From the NCBI RefSeq assembly GCF_014208105.1, contig NZ_JACHMQ010000001.1:5394001-5458000 (forward strand): a stretch of DNA of 64,000 bases. Reading direction: 5' to 3'. The DNA is from Actinomadura coerulea. Its GTDB lineage: Bacteria; Actinomycetota; Actinomycetes; Streptosporangiales; Streptosporangiaceae. The translations under genes were made by a program, and so were the position numbers. Positions 33,630 to 42,249 of this stretch are shown here, one piece after another. Under the pieces are notes generated by a model. It did no database searches and was not told the origin of the DNA. It saw only the letters and a program-made list of their open reading frames with translations. Every line of letters starts with the position of its first letter. The first letter of the stretch is position 1.

Positions 33630-34513
33630 CGGCGCACGCCCCGGCGGGTGATCTCCCCGGCCGAGGTGACCTCCCACGTGTGGGCGGCGGCGGCCAGGTG
33701 CAGGCGCGCGAACGCGAGGGCCTCGGCGAGGTCCTCCATCCGCTCGATCCGGCTGGACGCGCGACGCGTGTTGACCTCCAGGACGATGTGCCCCTTGAAG
33801 CCGCCCTCGGCGAGGCTCTCCAGCATCGCCCCGCACGGCTGGTTGCCCCGGCCGGGGACGAGGTGCTCGTCCTTGTTCGTGATCCCGACCCCGTCGGCCA
33901 GGTGGATGTGGCGCAGGCGGTCGCCCAGGCTCCCCGCCATGTCGATGGCGTCCGACCCCGAGACGGCGGTGTGCGACAGGTCGAGGGTCACGTGCGGGTA
34001 GTCCTGGTCGACCGGGTTCCAGTCGGGCAGGTACATGCCCGCCTCGGCGCCGCGCGCCTTGAGCGGGAACATGTTCTCGACCGCGAACAGCACGTCCGTC
34101 TCGTCCTGCATGCGGGCGAGGCCCTCGACGAACTCCTTCGCGTAGTCGCGCTGCCAGCGGAACGGCGGGTGCACGACGACGACCTCCGCGCCCAGTTCCT
34201 CGGCGACGTCCTTGGAGCGCACCAGCTTGCCCCAAGGGTCGCGCCCCCAGACCCGCTGCGTGAGCAGGAGGCACGGCGCGTGGATCGACTTGATGGGGAC
34301 CTGGTGGTAGTCCGACAGGCGGCGCAGGACGTTGAGGTCCTGGGACGAGGCGTCCGTCGAGACCATGACCTCGATGCCGTCGTAGCCCAGCAGCGAGGCG
34401 ATCTCGAAGGCGCTCGGGACCTTCTCCGGGTACACCGACGCAGTGGAGAGCGTGATCGGGGCGTCCGGTACGCGGAGCGCCGGTGTAGGGGCGCCGTTGT
34501 GCTGCGGGGCCAA
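33626..34513 (-). CDS. sugar phosphate isomerase/epimerase (xylose-isomerase-like TIM barrel)
   Basis: A 295-residue AP-endonuclease-2/xylose-isomerase-like barrel. Metal and substrate residues are visible in SIHAPCLLLTQRVWG, VVVHPPFRWQRDYA, VLFAVENMFPL, VTLDLSHTAVSG, HIHLADG and IVLEVNTRR. It resembles Rv0498 of M. tuberculosis; the substrate has not been established. The start is TTG 34513, preceded by GCGAGGAA at good spacing; the ATG just upstream is out of frame. It is divergent from the methyltransferase gene with 62 bases between. Confidence 0.88.
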   Translation of the reverse strand: MAPQHNGAPTPALRVPDAPITLSTASVYPEKVPSAFEIASLLGYDGIEVMVSTDASSQDLNVLRRLSDYHQVPIKSIHAPCLLLTQRVWGRDPWGKLVRSKDVAEELGAEVVVVHPPFRWQRDYAKEFVEGLARMQDETDVLFAVENMFPLKARGAEAGMYLPDWNPVDQDYPHVTLDLSHTAVSGSDAIDMAGSLGDRLRHIHLADGVGITNKDEHLVPGRGNQPCGAMLESLAEGGFKGHIVLEVNTRRASSRIERMEDLAEALAFARLHLAAAAHTWEVTSAGEITRRGVRR

Positions 34514-34575
34514 GGCTTCCTCGCCATGAATGATCGCTCGGTGTGTCGTAGAAGAGAGCCTATGCCGCCGCGGCC

Positions 34576-35331
34576 GTGATGAAACACTCGCCGGGAGTGA
34601 TCTCGCTTGCTCCGCCGATACCCTCTGTCCCCGTGGCCGAGATCGCGCGGGGCGCCGTGCCCAGCCCCAACATCTGGAACTCCCCCCAGGTCTACGAGCT
34701 GGAGAACCGCGCCGTCGACCCCGACGGCGTGCTGGCCGCCGCCATGCGCGCGATCCGTCCCTGGGACGGCGCCGACGTCCTCGACGTCGGCTGCGGCACC
34801 GGCTTCCACCTGCCGTTCTTCGCCGCGGACGCGCGCCGGGTGATCGGCGTGGAGCCGCACGCCGGCCTCGCCTCGGCCGCCGCGCGCCGGACGCGGGACC
34901 TCCCCAACGTCACCGTGCGCACGGGCACCGCGCAGGCACTGCCGCTCCCGGACGCCTCCGTCGACGTCGCCCACGCGCGGTGGGCGTACTTCTTCGGCCC
35001 GGGATGCGAGCCGGGCCTCGCCGAACTGGACCGGGTCGTCCGGCGGGGCGGCGCGATCCTCATCATCGACAACGACGCCACCCGCTCCACGTTCGGCCGC
35101 TGGTTCCAGCGCAGCCTGCCGAAATACGACCCCGGCGCCGTCGAGCGGTTCTGGACGCGGCGCGGCTTCCACCGGGAGCCGCTGACGATCCGGTGGGCGT
35201 TCCAGAACCGCGAGGACCTGGCCGCCGTCCTGCGGATCGAGTTCCCCGCCGATCTCGCGGACGCCTGCCTGCGCGAACTCCCCGGCCTGGAGGTGGACTA
35301 TGCCGTGAATTTGTGGTGGCGTTGCCCCTGA
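34576..35331 (+). CDS. class I SAM-dependent methyltransferase
   Basis: A 251-residue Rossmann methyltransferase. Motif I is VLDVGCGTGFHLPFF, the acidic motif-II residue is in VIGVEPHAG, and motif III/IV is ALPLPDASVDVAHARWAYFFGPG. The C-terminal half (FWTRRGFHREPLTIRWAFQN) is conserved in actinomycete homologues. The substrate is unknown. The start may be GTG 34576 or ATG 34579; neither has a clear ribosome site. A hydrolase gene follows after 36 bases and may be co-transcribed. Confidence 0.88.
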   Translation: MMKHSPGVISLAPPIPSVPVAEIARGAVPSPNIWNSPQVYELENRAVDPDGVLAAAMRAIRPWDGADVLDVGCGTGFHLPFFAADARRVIGVEPHAGLASAAARRTRDLPNVTVRTGTAQALPLPDASVDVAHARWAYFFGPGCEPGLAELDRVVRRGGAILIIDNDATRSTFGRWFQRSLPKYDPGAVERFWTRRGFHREPLTIRWAFQNREDLAAVLRIEFPADLADACLRELPGLEVDYAVNLWWRCP

Positions 35332-35367
35332 GTTACCAGTCGGTTGGGAATTCGGGAGGAACGCACC

Positions 35368-36444
35368 ATGGGTCGCGCCGCCGCCACGAGCCGAGTCACC
35401 GCCGGGAGAGCGCTCGGCGGTCTCCTCGCCGCCACCGCCCTCGGCGCGGCCGGCGCCGGCGCCGGGCTGGTCGCCCAGCGCCGCGCCATGCGCCGCCTGC
35501 AGCTGCGCCCCGACCCGTTCGCGGGCGAGCCGTTCGGGTCGCTGCGCGGCCGTCCCCTGCCCGTCCGCGCCGACGACGGCACCCGCCTGTACGCCGAGAT
35601 CGACGGCGAGGACCGCACCGACCTCGCCGTCGTGTTCTGCCACGGCTGGACGCTCACCCAGGACTCCTGGCACTTCCAGCGCAAGGCCCTGCGCGGCCTC
35701 GGCCGCCTCGTCTTCTGGGACCACCGCGGCCACGGCCGCTCCGACGGCGGCGCCCGCGACGGCTACGCCGTCCCCCGCCTGGCCCGCGACCTCGGCGCCG
35801 TCATCGAGGCGACCGTCCCCGCCGGGACCCCCGTCGTCCTGGTCGGCCACTCCATGGGCGGCATGACCGTCATGCGGTACGCCGACGAGAACCCCGAGCT
35901 GGTCGGAGGCAAGATCCTCGCGACCGGGCTGCTGTGCACGTCGTCCGGCGGCCTCGGCGAGATCACGCTCGGCATGCCCGCGCTCATCGCGCGCACCACC
36001 CACCGCCTCATGCCCGCCGCCCTCGGCGCGCTCGGCGCCGGCTCGGGCGTCGTCGAGCGCGTCCGCCACCTCGGCCGCGACACCGCCGCCCTCGTCGAGG
36101 ACCTGGTCGCCTTCGGCCCGGACGCCAGCCCCGCCGCGGTCGCCTTCGCCGAGCAGATGATGACCGACACCCGCATGGACGCCTTCGTCGACTTCTTCCG
36201 CTCCATGATCACCACCGATGTGATCAGCGAGTGCGCGTCCCTCGGCGGCGCCGACACCCTGGTCATCGGCGCGGAGAACGACATGCTCACCCCGGTCGAG
36301 CACAGCCTGAAGATCGCCTCCTGCGTGCCGTCCGGACGGCTGGAGGTCGTCCCCGGCGCCGGGCACATGGCCATGCTCGAACGCCCGAGCATCGTGTCCG
36401 ACCACCTCGGCGACCTGATCGAACGGGCCCGCAAGGAGAGCTGA
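35368..36444 (+). CDS. alpha/beta hydrolase
   Basis: A 358-residue alpha/beta-fold hydrolase with an N-terminal Ala/Gly-rich hydrophobic segment (about 14-35) that may be a membrane anchor or uncleaved signal. HGWTLTQDSWHFQ is the oxyanion region, VLVGHSMGGMT holds the serine nucleophile, GAENDML the aspartate and PGAGHMAML the histidine. ATG 35368 has a strong GGGAGGA. The substrate is unknown; lipid or ester hydrolysis is likely. It precedes radA by 60 bases. Confidence 0.9.
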   Translation: MGRAAATSRVTAGRALGGLLAATALGAAGAGAGLVAQRRAMRRLQLRPDPFAGEPFGSLRGRPLPVRADDGTRLYAEIDGEDRTDLAVVFCHGWTLTQDSWHFQRKALRGLGRLVFWDHRGHGRSDGGARDGYAVPRLARDLGAVIEATVPAGTPVVLVGHSMGGMTVMRYADENPELVGGKILATGLLCTSSGGLGEITLGMPALIARTTHRLMPAALGALGAGSGVVERVRHLGRDTAALVEDLVAFGPDASPAAVAFAEQMMTDTRMDAFVDFFRSMITTDVISECASLGGADTLVIGAENDMLTPVEHSLKIASCVPSGRLEVVPGAGHMAMLERPSIVSDHLGDLIERARKES

Positions 36445-36504
36445 CCCCCCGCCGCGTCCCGCGCGGGATGAATACTGTCGGTGCCCGGCCCTACGCTTCC
36501 GCGC

Positions 36505-37935
36505 ATGGCGAAGGCGAAGACGGCCAAGGCCGCCTACCGGTGCTCGGAGTGCGGGTGGCAGACCTCCAAGTGGGTCGGACGCTGCGGCGAGTGCCAGACA
36601 TGGGGAACGGTCACCGAGGCCGCGTCGGCGACCCCTGCCCGGGTCGTGTCGGCCGGGCCGGTCAGCTCCCCGGCCCGCCCGATCGGGCAGGTCGACGTGC
36701 GGTCCGCGAAGACGCGCCCCACCGGCCTCGACGAGCTCGACCGCGTCCTCGGCGGCGGCATCGTGCCCGGAGCCGTCCTGCTGCTGGCGGGCGAGCCGGG
36801 CATCGGCAAGTCGACGCTGCTGCTGGAGGTCGCCGCCCTGGCCTCGGCACCGTCCGGCGACGCGGCGGGCTCCGAAGGCGGCAACGTCCTGTACGTCACG
36901 GGCGAGGAGTCGGCCGAGCAGGTCCGGCTGCGCGCCGACCGCGTCGGCGCGATCACCGACCGGCTGTACCTGGCGGCCGAGACGGAGCTGTCCGCCATCC
37001 TCGGCCACATCGAGTCGGTCGATCCCGGGCTGCTCGTCGTCGACTCCATCCAGACGATCGGCACCTCCGAGGCCGACGGCGCGCCCGGCGGCGTCACCCA
37101 GGTCCGGGAGGTCGCCGCCAACCTGATCAGGGTCGCCAAGGAGCGCGGCATGACCGTCGTGCTGGTCGGCCACGTCACCAAGGAGGGCTCGATCGCCGGG
37201 CCGCGCCTGCTGGAGCACCTGGTCGACGTCGTCCTGTACTTCGAGGGCGACCGGCACTCCCGGCTCCGCATGATCCGCGCGATGAAGAACCGGTACGGCC
37301 CCACCGACGAGCTCGGCTGCTTCGACCTGTCCGAGGTCGGCATCGTCGGGCTGCCCGACCCGAGCGGCCTGTTCCTCACCCGCCGCGAGGAGGCCGTCCC
37401 CGGAACCTGCGTCACCGTCACCCTCGAAGGGCGCCGCCCCCTCGTCGCCGAGGTGCAGTCCCTCGTCGCCAAGTCGCACCTGCCCGCGCCGCGGCGCGCC
37501 ACCTCCGGGCTCGACACCTCCCGCGTCGCGATGGTCCTCGCCGTCCTCGCGCAGCGCTGCAAGATCTCCATGCACGAGCAGGACGTGTACGTCTCGACCG
37601 TCGGCGGCGTCCGGCTCGCCGAGACCTCCGTCGACCTGGCCCTCGGCCTCGCCGTCGCGGGCTCCACCGTCGAGCAGGCCCTCTCCACCAGCCTCATCGC
37701 GCTCGGCGAGGTGGGCCTCGCCGGAGAGGTCCGCATCGTGCCCGGCGTCCAGCGGCGGCTGGCCGAGGCGGCCCGGCTCGGGTTCAAGTACGCCGTCATC
37801 CCCCGCGGCTCCCTCGAACTGGCCGACGGGCCCCTCAAACGCGCCGACCCGCAGCTCAGCAGCTACGAGGGCATGAAGGTCATGGAGGTCGACAGCCTCC
37901 AGCAGGCGCTGCAGGTCGCGTTTACCGCGCCCTGA
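36505..37935 (+). CDS. radA: DNA repair protein RadA
   Basis: A 476-residue RecA-related helicase for recombination intermediates. It has an N-terminal C4 zinc finger (YRCSECGWQ and RCGECQTWG), Walker A GEPGIGKST, the RadA-specific MKNRYGPTDELG (KNRFG-type motif) and a C-terminal Lon-protease-like domain (VYVSTVGGVRLAETSVDLAL). ATG 36505 starts directly at the conserved MAKAKTA region. It is followed by disA, the same order as Rv3585-Rv3586 and Bacillus radA-disA. Confidence 0.97.
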   Translation: MAKAKTAKAAYRCSECGWQTSKWVGRCGECQTWGTVTEAASATPARVVSAGPVSSPARPIGQVDVRSAKTRPTGLDELDRVLGGGIVPGAVLLLAGEPGIGKSTLLLEVAALASAPSGDAAGSEGGNVLYVTGEESAEQVRLRADRVGAITDRLYLAAETELSAILGHIESVDPGLLVVDSIQTIGTSEADGAPGGVTQVREVAANLIRVAKERGMTVVLVGHVTKEGSIAGPRLLEHLVDVVLYFEGDRHSRLRMIRAMKNRYGPTDELGCFDLSEVGIVGLPDPSGLFLTRREEAVPGTCVTVTLEGRRPLVAEVQSLVAKSHLPAPRRATSGLDTSRVAMVLAVLAQRCKISMHEQDVYVSTVGGVRLAETSVDLALGLAVAGSTVEQALSTSLIALGEVGLAGEVRIVPGVQRRLAEAARLGFKYAVIPRGSLELADGPLKRADPQLSSYEGMKVMEVDSLQQALQVAFTAP

Positions 37936-38048
37936 CAGGCGTCCCGCCAGAGTATTACTTCACACAACGCACGCTTGCGACCTGGGGAGGAACCAGCGCG
38001 CGGCCCGCCTCGGTAAACTGGCGCCGTCCAGCGACCTCCGGGGGCCAG

Positions 38049-39131
38049 GTGCCATCACACGACAAGGGTCATGACGAACGACGCCGCGCCACACTGGCCG
38101 CGGTGGCTCCCGGCACCCAGATCCGGGACGGACTGGAGCGCATCCTGCGGGGCCACACCGGCGGCCTGATCGTGCTCGGCTACGACGGGCCCGTCGCGGA
38201 GCTGTGCACGGGCGGCTTCGAGCTCGACGTCGAGTTCTCCGCCACGCGGCTGCGCGAGCTCGCCAAGATGGACGGCGCGATCGTCCTCGACGACAGCCAC
38301 ACCCGCATCGTCCGCGCCGCCGTCCACCTCGTACCGGACTCCACCCTCCCCACCGAGGAGTCGGGGACCCGCCACCGCACCGCGGAGCGCGTCGCCCGCC
38401 AGACCGGCCTGCCGGTCATCTCGGTGAGCCAGTCGATGCACATCATCGCGCTCTACCTCGACGGCATCCGCTACGTCCTGGAGGACTCGGCGGCCATCCT
38501 CTCCAAGGCCAACCAGGCCCTGGCGACGCTCGAACGCTACAAGCTGCGCCTCGACGAGGTGTCCGGCACCCTGTCGGCCCTGGAGATCGAGGACCTCGTC
38601 ACCGTCCGCGACGTCAGCGCCGTCGTCCAGCGCCTGGAGATGGTGCGCCGCATCGCCGACGAGATCGAGGGCTACGTCGTCGAGCTCGGCACCGACGGCC
38701 GCCTGCTGTCCCTCCAGCTCGACGAGCTGGTCTCCGGCGTCGACGTCGACCGGCAGCTGATCGTCCGCGACTACCCGTCCGACGACACCCGCACCCGCGG
38801 TGTGGACGCCATCCTGTCGTCCCTGGACACCCTGTCGGCCAACGAGCTGCTCGACCTGTCCACGGTCGCCGAGGTGATGGGCTTCGCCGGCCCCGACGCC
38901 CTCGACCTGCCCGTCAGCCCCAAGGGCTTCCGGCTGCTCGCCAAGGTCCCGCGCCTGCCGAGCATGGTCGTCGAACGCCTCGTCGAGCACTTCGGCGGCC
39001 TGCAGAAACTCCTCGCCGCCAGCATCGACGACCTCCAGGCCGTCGGCGGCGTAGGCGAGTCCCGCGCCCGCAGCGTCCGCGAGGGCCTCTCCCGCCTCGC
39101 CGAATCGTCCATCCTCGAACGCTACGTCTGA
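38049..39131 (+). CDS. disA: DNA integrity scanning diadenylate cyclase DisA
   Basis: Makes cyclic di-AMP from two ATP and scans DNA for branched structures as an octamer. The DAC domain is at about 15-150 with MDGAIVLDD (DGA at 75-77) and SGTRHRTAE (RHR at 108-110). A helical linker follows, and a C-terminal helix-hairpin-helix domain (LQAVGGVGESRARSVREGL) binds DNA. GTG 38049 gives 360 residues, the normal length. It is 113 bases after radA; a TAAACT hexamer in that gap could be its own promoter. The product should act on the riboswitch at 50360-50548. Confidence 0.97.
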   Translation: MPSHDKGHDERRRATLAAVAPGTQIRDGLERILRGHTGGLIVLGYDGPVAELCTGGFELDVEFSATRLRELAKMDGAIVLDDSHTRIVRAAVHLVPDSTLPTEESGTRHRTAERVARQTGLPVISVSQSMHIIALYLDGIRYVLEDSAAILSKANQALATLERYKLRLDEVSGTLSALEIEDLVTVRDVSAVVQRLEMVRRIADEIEGYVVELGTDGRLLSLQLDELVSGVDVDRQLIVRDYPSDDTRTRGVDAILSSLDTLSANELLDLSTVAEVMGFAGPDALDLPVSPKGFRLLAKVPRLPSMVVERLVEHFGGLQKLLAASIDDLQAVGGVGESRARSVREGLSRLAESSILERYV

Positions 39132-39254
39132 CCCCGACCCCAGCAACCGGATCCCACCCCACCCGCACGCCCCGACCAGGCGGCAGGGCTACCGCCGGCA
39201 TGCGCAGGGCCGGCCCGCGGCCTCCTCGAACCGGGCTCCGGATGCAGCGCGTGG

Positions 39255-39875
39255 TCAGCGGAGGGCGAAGATCTCCTTCTTGGCCCTCGCGCCTTTCAGG
39301 GTGGCGACGTAGGTGCCGGGGCGGGCGCGGACGGTGCCCTTGCAGTCGCGTCGGCGGTCCCAGACGACGTCGTCGACGTAGGGGATGCCGCGGCGGAGCG
39401 TCGCCTTGGGCGCGGCGCCCTTGCGGCACTTGGCCGACGACCAGACGCGGTCCGCGCCGGAGGTGATGCGGACCTCCAGCGACCCGGTGTCGAACGCGCA
39501 GGAGCCCTCACCCGTGCTGACGACCGTGACCCGGAACTCCGGCCGCTCGGCCCCCGCGTAGACGTTCCTCGCGGCGGACATGTTGACGACCAGGTCATCG
39601 CGGTCGCAGGGGCCGCCGTCGGCCTGCTCCGGCGCGGGCGTGGTCGTCGTGGTGACGGTGACCGTCGGCATCGCGCTCGGCGGCGGGGCGCTCGTCCGCT
39701 CGGCCGCGCCCACGTCGCGGCCCGGCTCGTCCTCCCCGGCGCCCCCGGTGCCTCCCTGGCACGTCCAGGCCAGCAGGCCGACGGCCCCGAGGACGCCTGC
39801 CAGGGTCCACACGCGGCGCCGCCAGTATCGATCGAGCCCAGAACCGTCCTGGTCGCGCTCAGTGTTCGCCCCCAT
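39255..39875 (-). CDS. membrane-anchored extracytoplasmic hypothetical protein
   Basis: A 206-residue protein with one N-terminal membrane span (VWTLAGVLGAVGLLAWTCQG), a Thr/Pro-rich spacer (about 50-90) and an extracellular beta-rich domain with four cysteines (GPCDRDD, GSCAFDTG, SSAKCRKG, RRDCKG), likely two disulfides. Its place between disA and mutY equals that of Rv3587c in M. tuberculosis, a conserved membrane protein of unknown role. ATG 39875 is preferred over an earlier ATG. It converges with disA and diverges from mutY. Confidence 0.75.
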   Translation of the reverse strand: MGANTERDQDGSGLDRYWRRRVWTLAGVLGAVGLLAWTCQGGTGGAGEDEPGRDVGAAERTSAPPPSAMPTVTVTTTTTPAPEQADGGPCDRDDLVVNMSAARNVYAGAERPEFRVTVVSTGEGSCAFDTGSLEVRITSGADRVWSSAKCRKGAAPKATLRRGIPYVDDVVWDRRRDCKGTVRARPGTYVATLKGARAKKEIFALR

Positions 39876-39944
39876 GCGGGCAGTATGCATTCACCGAACC
39901 GCTAAGAGCGGGCGACCCGCCGCGTGCCACAATGGCGGCGCGCC

Positions 39945-40823
39945 ATGAACACCGAATCCGCCTTCACCGCACCGATCCTCGACTGGTACGACGCGAACGC
40001 ACGGGACCTTCCGTGGCGAGCGCCGGACGCGACCCCCTGGGGCGTCCTCGTCAGCGAGATCATGCTCCAGCAGACACCGGTCTCCCGCGTCCTGCCCGTC
40101 TGGGACGCCTGGACGACCCGGTGGCCGACGCCCGCCGCGCTCGCCGCCGAACCGTCCGGCGAGGCCGTCCGCGCGTGGGGCCGGCTCGGCTACCCGCGCC
40201 GCGCGCTGCGCCTCCACGAGGCCGCCCGCACGATCACCGAGAGGCACGGCGGCGACGTCCCCTCCTCGCACGCCGACCTGCTGGCGCTCCCCGGCATCGG
40301 CGCCTACACCGCCGCCGCCGTCGCCAGCTTCGCGTTCCGGCAGCGGCACGCCGTCCTCGACACCAACGTCCGCCGCGTCCTGGCCCGGCTGCTCTCCGGC
40401 GTCGAGTACCCGCCGAAGACGCAGACCAAGGCCGAGGTCAAGCTCGCGGAGAGCCTCCTCCCGCTCGACCCGCCGACCGCCGCCCGCTGGGCCGTCGCCG
40501 TCATGGAACTGGGCGCCCTGGTCTGCACGGCCCGCTCGCCGCGCTGCGTCGACTGCCCCGTCATCGACAGGTGCGCGTGGCATCTGACCGGCCGTCCCGC
40601 CTACGACGGACCGCCGCGAAGGGGCCAGACGTACGCCGGTACCGACCGGCAATGCCGGGGCCGCCTCCTGGCCGTCCTACGGGACGCCGTGGAACCGGTC
40701 GAGAAACCAGCCCTGGACGTCGTCTGGTCGGACGCGACCCAACGCGAACGCGCCCTTGACACCCTCATCGCAGACGGGCTGGTCGACCCTCTGGAGGACG
40801 GCCGCTACGCCCTTCCGGGCTGA
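39945..40823 (+). CDS. mutY: A/G-specific adenine DNA glycosylase
   Basis: Removes adenine opposite 8-oxoguanine. Catalytic residues are E38 in SEIMLQQT and D139 in AVLDTNVRRVL; the helix-hairpin-helix is LPGIGAYTA, and the 4Fe-4S ligands are C194, C201, C204 and C210 (C-X6-C-X2-C-X5-C). At 292 residues it lacks the full C-terminal MutT-like 8-oxoG recognition domain of E. coli MutY (350 residues); only a short winged segment follows the cluster, as in other actinomycetes. Start ATG 39945. Confidence 0.95.
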   Translation: MNTESAFTAPILDWYDANARDLPWRAPDATPWGVLVSEIMLQQTPVSRVLPVWDAWTTRWPTPAALAAEPSGEAVRAWGRLGYPRRALRLHEAARTITERHGGDVPSSHADLLALPGIGAYTAAAVASFAFRQRHAVLDTNVRRVLARLLSGVEYPPKTQTKAEVKLAESLLPLDPPTAARWAVAVMELGALVCTARSPRCVDCPVIDRCAWHLTGRPAYDGPPRRGQTYAGTDRQCRGRLLAVLRDAVEPVEKPALDVVWSDATQRERALDTLIADGLVDPLEDGRYALPG

Positions 40824-40841
40824 ACTCCCGAGGCCTGCGCC

Positions 40842-40867
40842 GCCGGGCACACTTTCGCCTGCCCGGC
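40842..40867. terminator. 8-bp hairpin between convergent mutY and NADAR genes
   Basis: GCCGGGCA (40842-40849) pairs with TGCCCGGC (40860-40867) across a ten-base loop, 19 bases past the mutY stop. It may serve both strands. Confidence 0.6.
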
Positions 40868-40948
40868 CGTCGCCGCCACCGCCGTGTTGGGCGCGCCATA
40901 CTTCCACTCGAACTCGGCGGCAGCCCCGCCGTCCGGGCTTTCCTAGCT

Positions 40949-42067
40949 TTAGGAAAATGGGAGGCCTGACCTCTGTGCGCGTATTTCCGAGCGGACGAGT
41001 TCCAGCAGCCGTCCCACCCAGTTGCGGCCTTTGTCTCCACGCGTGATCCAGTGGTCGGATTCCAATCCGCCATACCCGATGGGGGCGTCCCCCGTGCCGA
41101 GAAGGATCTCCGCCAACTCGGGATTCTGCGCGTACTTCGCGCGCAGGAGCCCGGCCATCACCGCCGTCCTGACGTGCGGCCACCCCTGGACGCGGGACGC
41201 CTCTTCCGCGATCTTCCGGGCGTCGAAGGGACGGTCGGCCGCGCGAATCCGCTCCCGGACCTCGGGATCCTCGACGGACAGGGCCCAGTAGGCGTGCGTG
41301 ACCGACGGGTAGAGGACGCCGCCGACCTCGATCGGGGCCGGGCAGTCGTTCTGCAGGGCGTCGACCCCCGGATTCTCCGGCCACCCTCGCGGAAACACGC
41401 GCCCGCCGAGGTGAATCGTTCCGCCGGGGGGCTCCTGAGGGTCGTCCCCCCACCTCTTCGATTCGTATTCGGCGCGAGCGCGACCCTGCTCCGCGAAATA
41501 GTCCAGAGCCCATTCCCGCATGGCCTCGGTGACGACGTCGTCATCGAACCAGCCGCCGATCGGGAGCTCACCGACATCGGTGCACAAGAAGACCAGCGGG
41601 CGGTCCTTGTTGTCCATGTCACCGAGCGAGTAATGGCGCTTGTGGGCGGGAATCTCCAGGTAGGCCTCGCGCATCGCCAAGCGGTCGGCCTCGTCCCGCG
41701 ACTCCAGGTACCGGTCCAGCAAGGCCAGGCAGCGGTCGGTGGAATCCGGCCGGTCGTTCAGCCGCTCGATGTCGTCGGCCACCTCTCCCAGCAGCATCTC
41801 GGCGGTGAGGCTGAACACCGGCTTGGAGGCCCTCCACCAGCCGAGCTCGAACGCGCTGATCTCACCGCCGTCGGGTACCTCCATCACCACCCATCCGCAT
41901 TCGAGCTTCTCCCGGAGGCCTTCCAGATCGACCCATTCCCAGCAGTTGATGGCGCCGTCGGCGAACACCAGGAGGTTCGTGAGGTGGTAGGAGCCGTTGT
42001 GGATGAAGACGGGCCGTGCGATGCCATCGATGCGCCGCCCGTCCTCCATCCGGTGAATCCGTAGCAC
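40949..42067 (-). CDS. NADAR-domain protein with an N-terminal domain of unknown function
   Basis: A 372-residue protein. About 236-362 matches the NADAR (YbiA-like) fold: APIEVGGVLYPSVTHAYWAL, the LLRAKYAQNPELAEILLGTGD segment and GRNWVGRLLELVR. NADAR enzymes cleave N-glycosidic bonds; some remove ADP-ribose from guanine and occur in toxin/antiphage operons, others act on riboflavin intermediates. The N-terminal 85 residues (PVFIHNGSYHLTNLLVFADG, CWEWVDLEGL) look like a small beta domain, possibly DUF7638, followed by a helical linker. GTG 42067 follows GAGGAG. Base composition looks slightly less GC-biased than its neighbours. It stands alone, without a partner toxin gene. Confidence 0.75.
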   Translation of the reverse strand: MLRIHRMEDGRRIDGIARPVFIHNGSYHLTNLLVFADGAINCWEWVDLEGLREKLECGWVVMEVPDGGEISAFELGWWRASKPVFSLTAEMLLGEVADDIERLNDRPDSTDRCLALLDRYLESRDEADRLAMREAYLEIPAHKRHYSLGDMDNKDRPLVFLCTDVGELPIGGWFDDDVVTEAMREWALDYFAEQGRARAEYESKRWGDDPQEPPGGTIHLGGRVFPRGWPENPGVDALQNDCPAPIEVGGVLYPSVTHAYWALSVEDPEVRERIRAADRPFDARKIAEEASRVQGWPHVRTAVMAGLLRAKYAQNPELAEILLGTGDAPIGYGGLESDHWITRGDKGRNWVGRLLELVRSEIRAQRSGLPFS

Positions 42068-42249
42068 CAGGGAAACTCCTCAATCCTCGCCCAGGGAAGC
42101 GCGGCGCGGCCGCCCTGCGGGCGGTCGCCTCCGCGGATGGCCCGGCACCGCCCCGGCGCCGCGCATTCGTCGATCTTGGGCCGTTGTCCCTTCGCAGGTC
42201 AACGAAAAATCGTTCGTCGACTCAGGGCCCGGGCCCGTACCGTACGCCA

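Noticed and set aside
34530..39131. 1533-codon plus-strand frame that ends as disA
   Set aside because: The upstream part is a shadow of the methyltransferase, hydrolase and radA in another frame; only 38049-39131 is disA.
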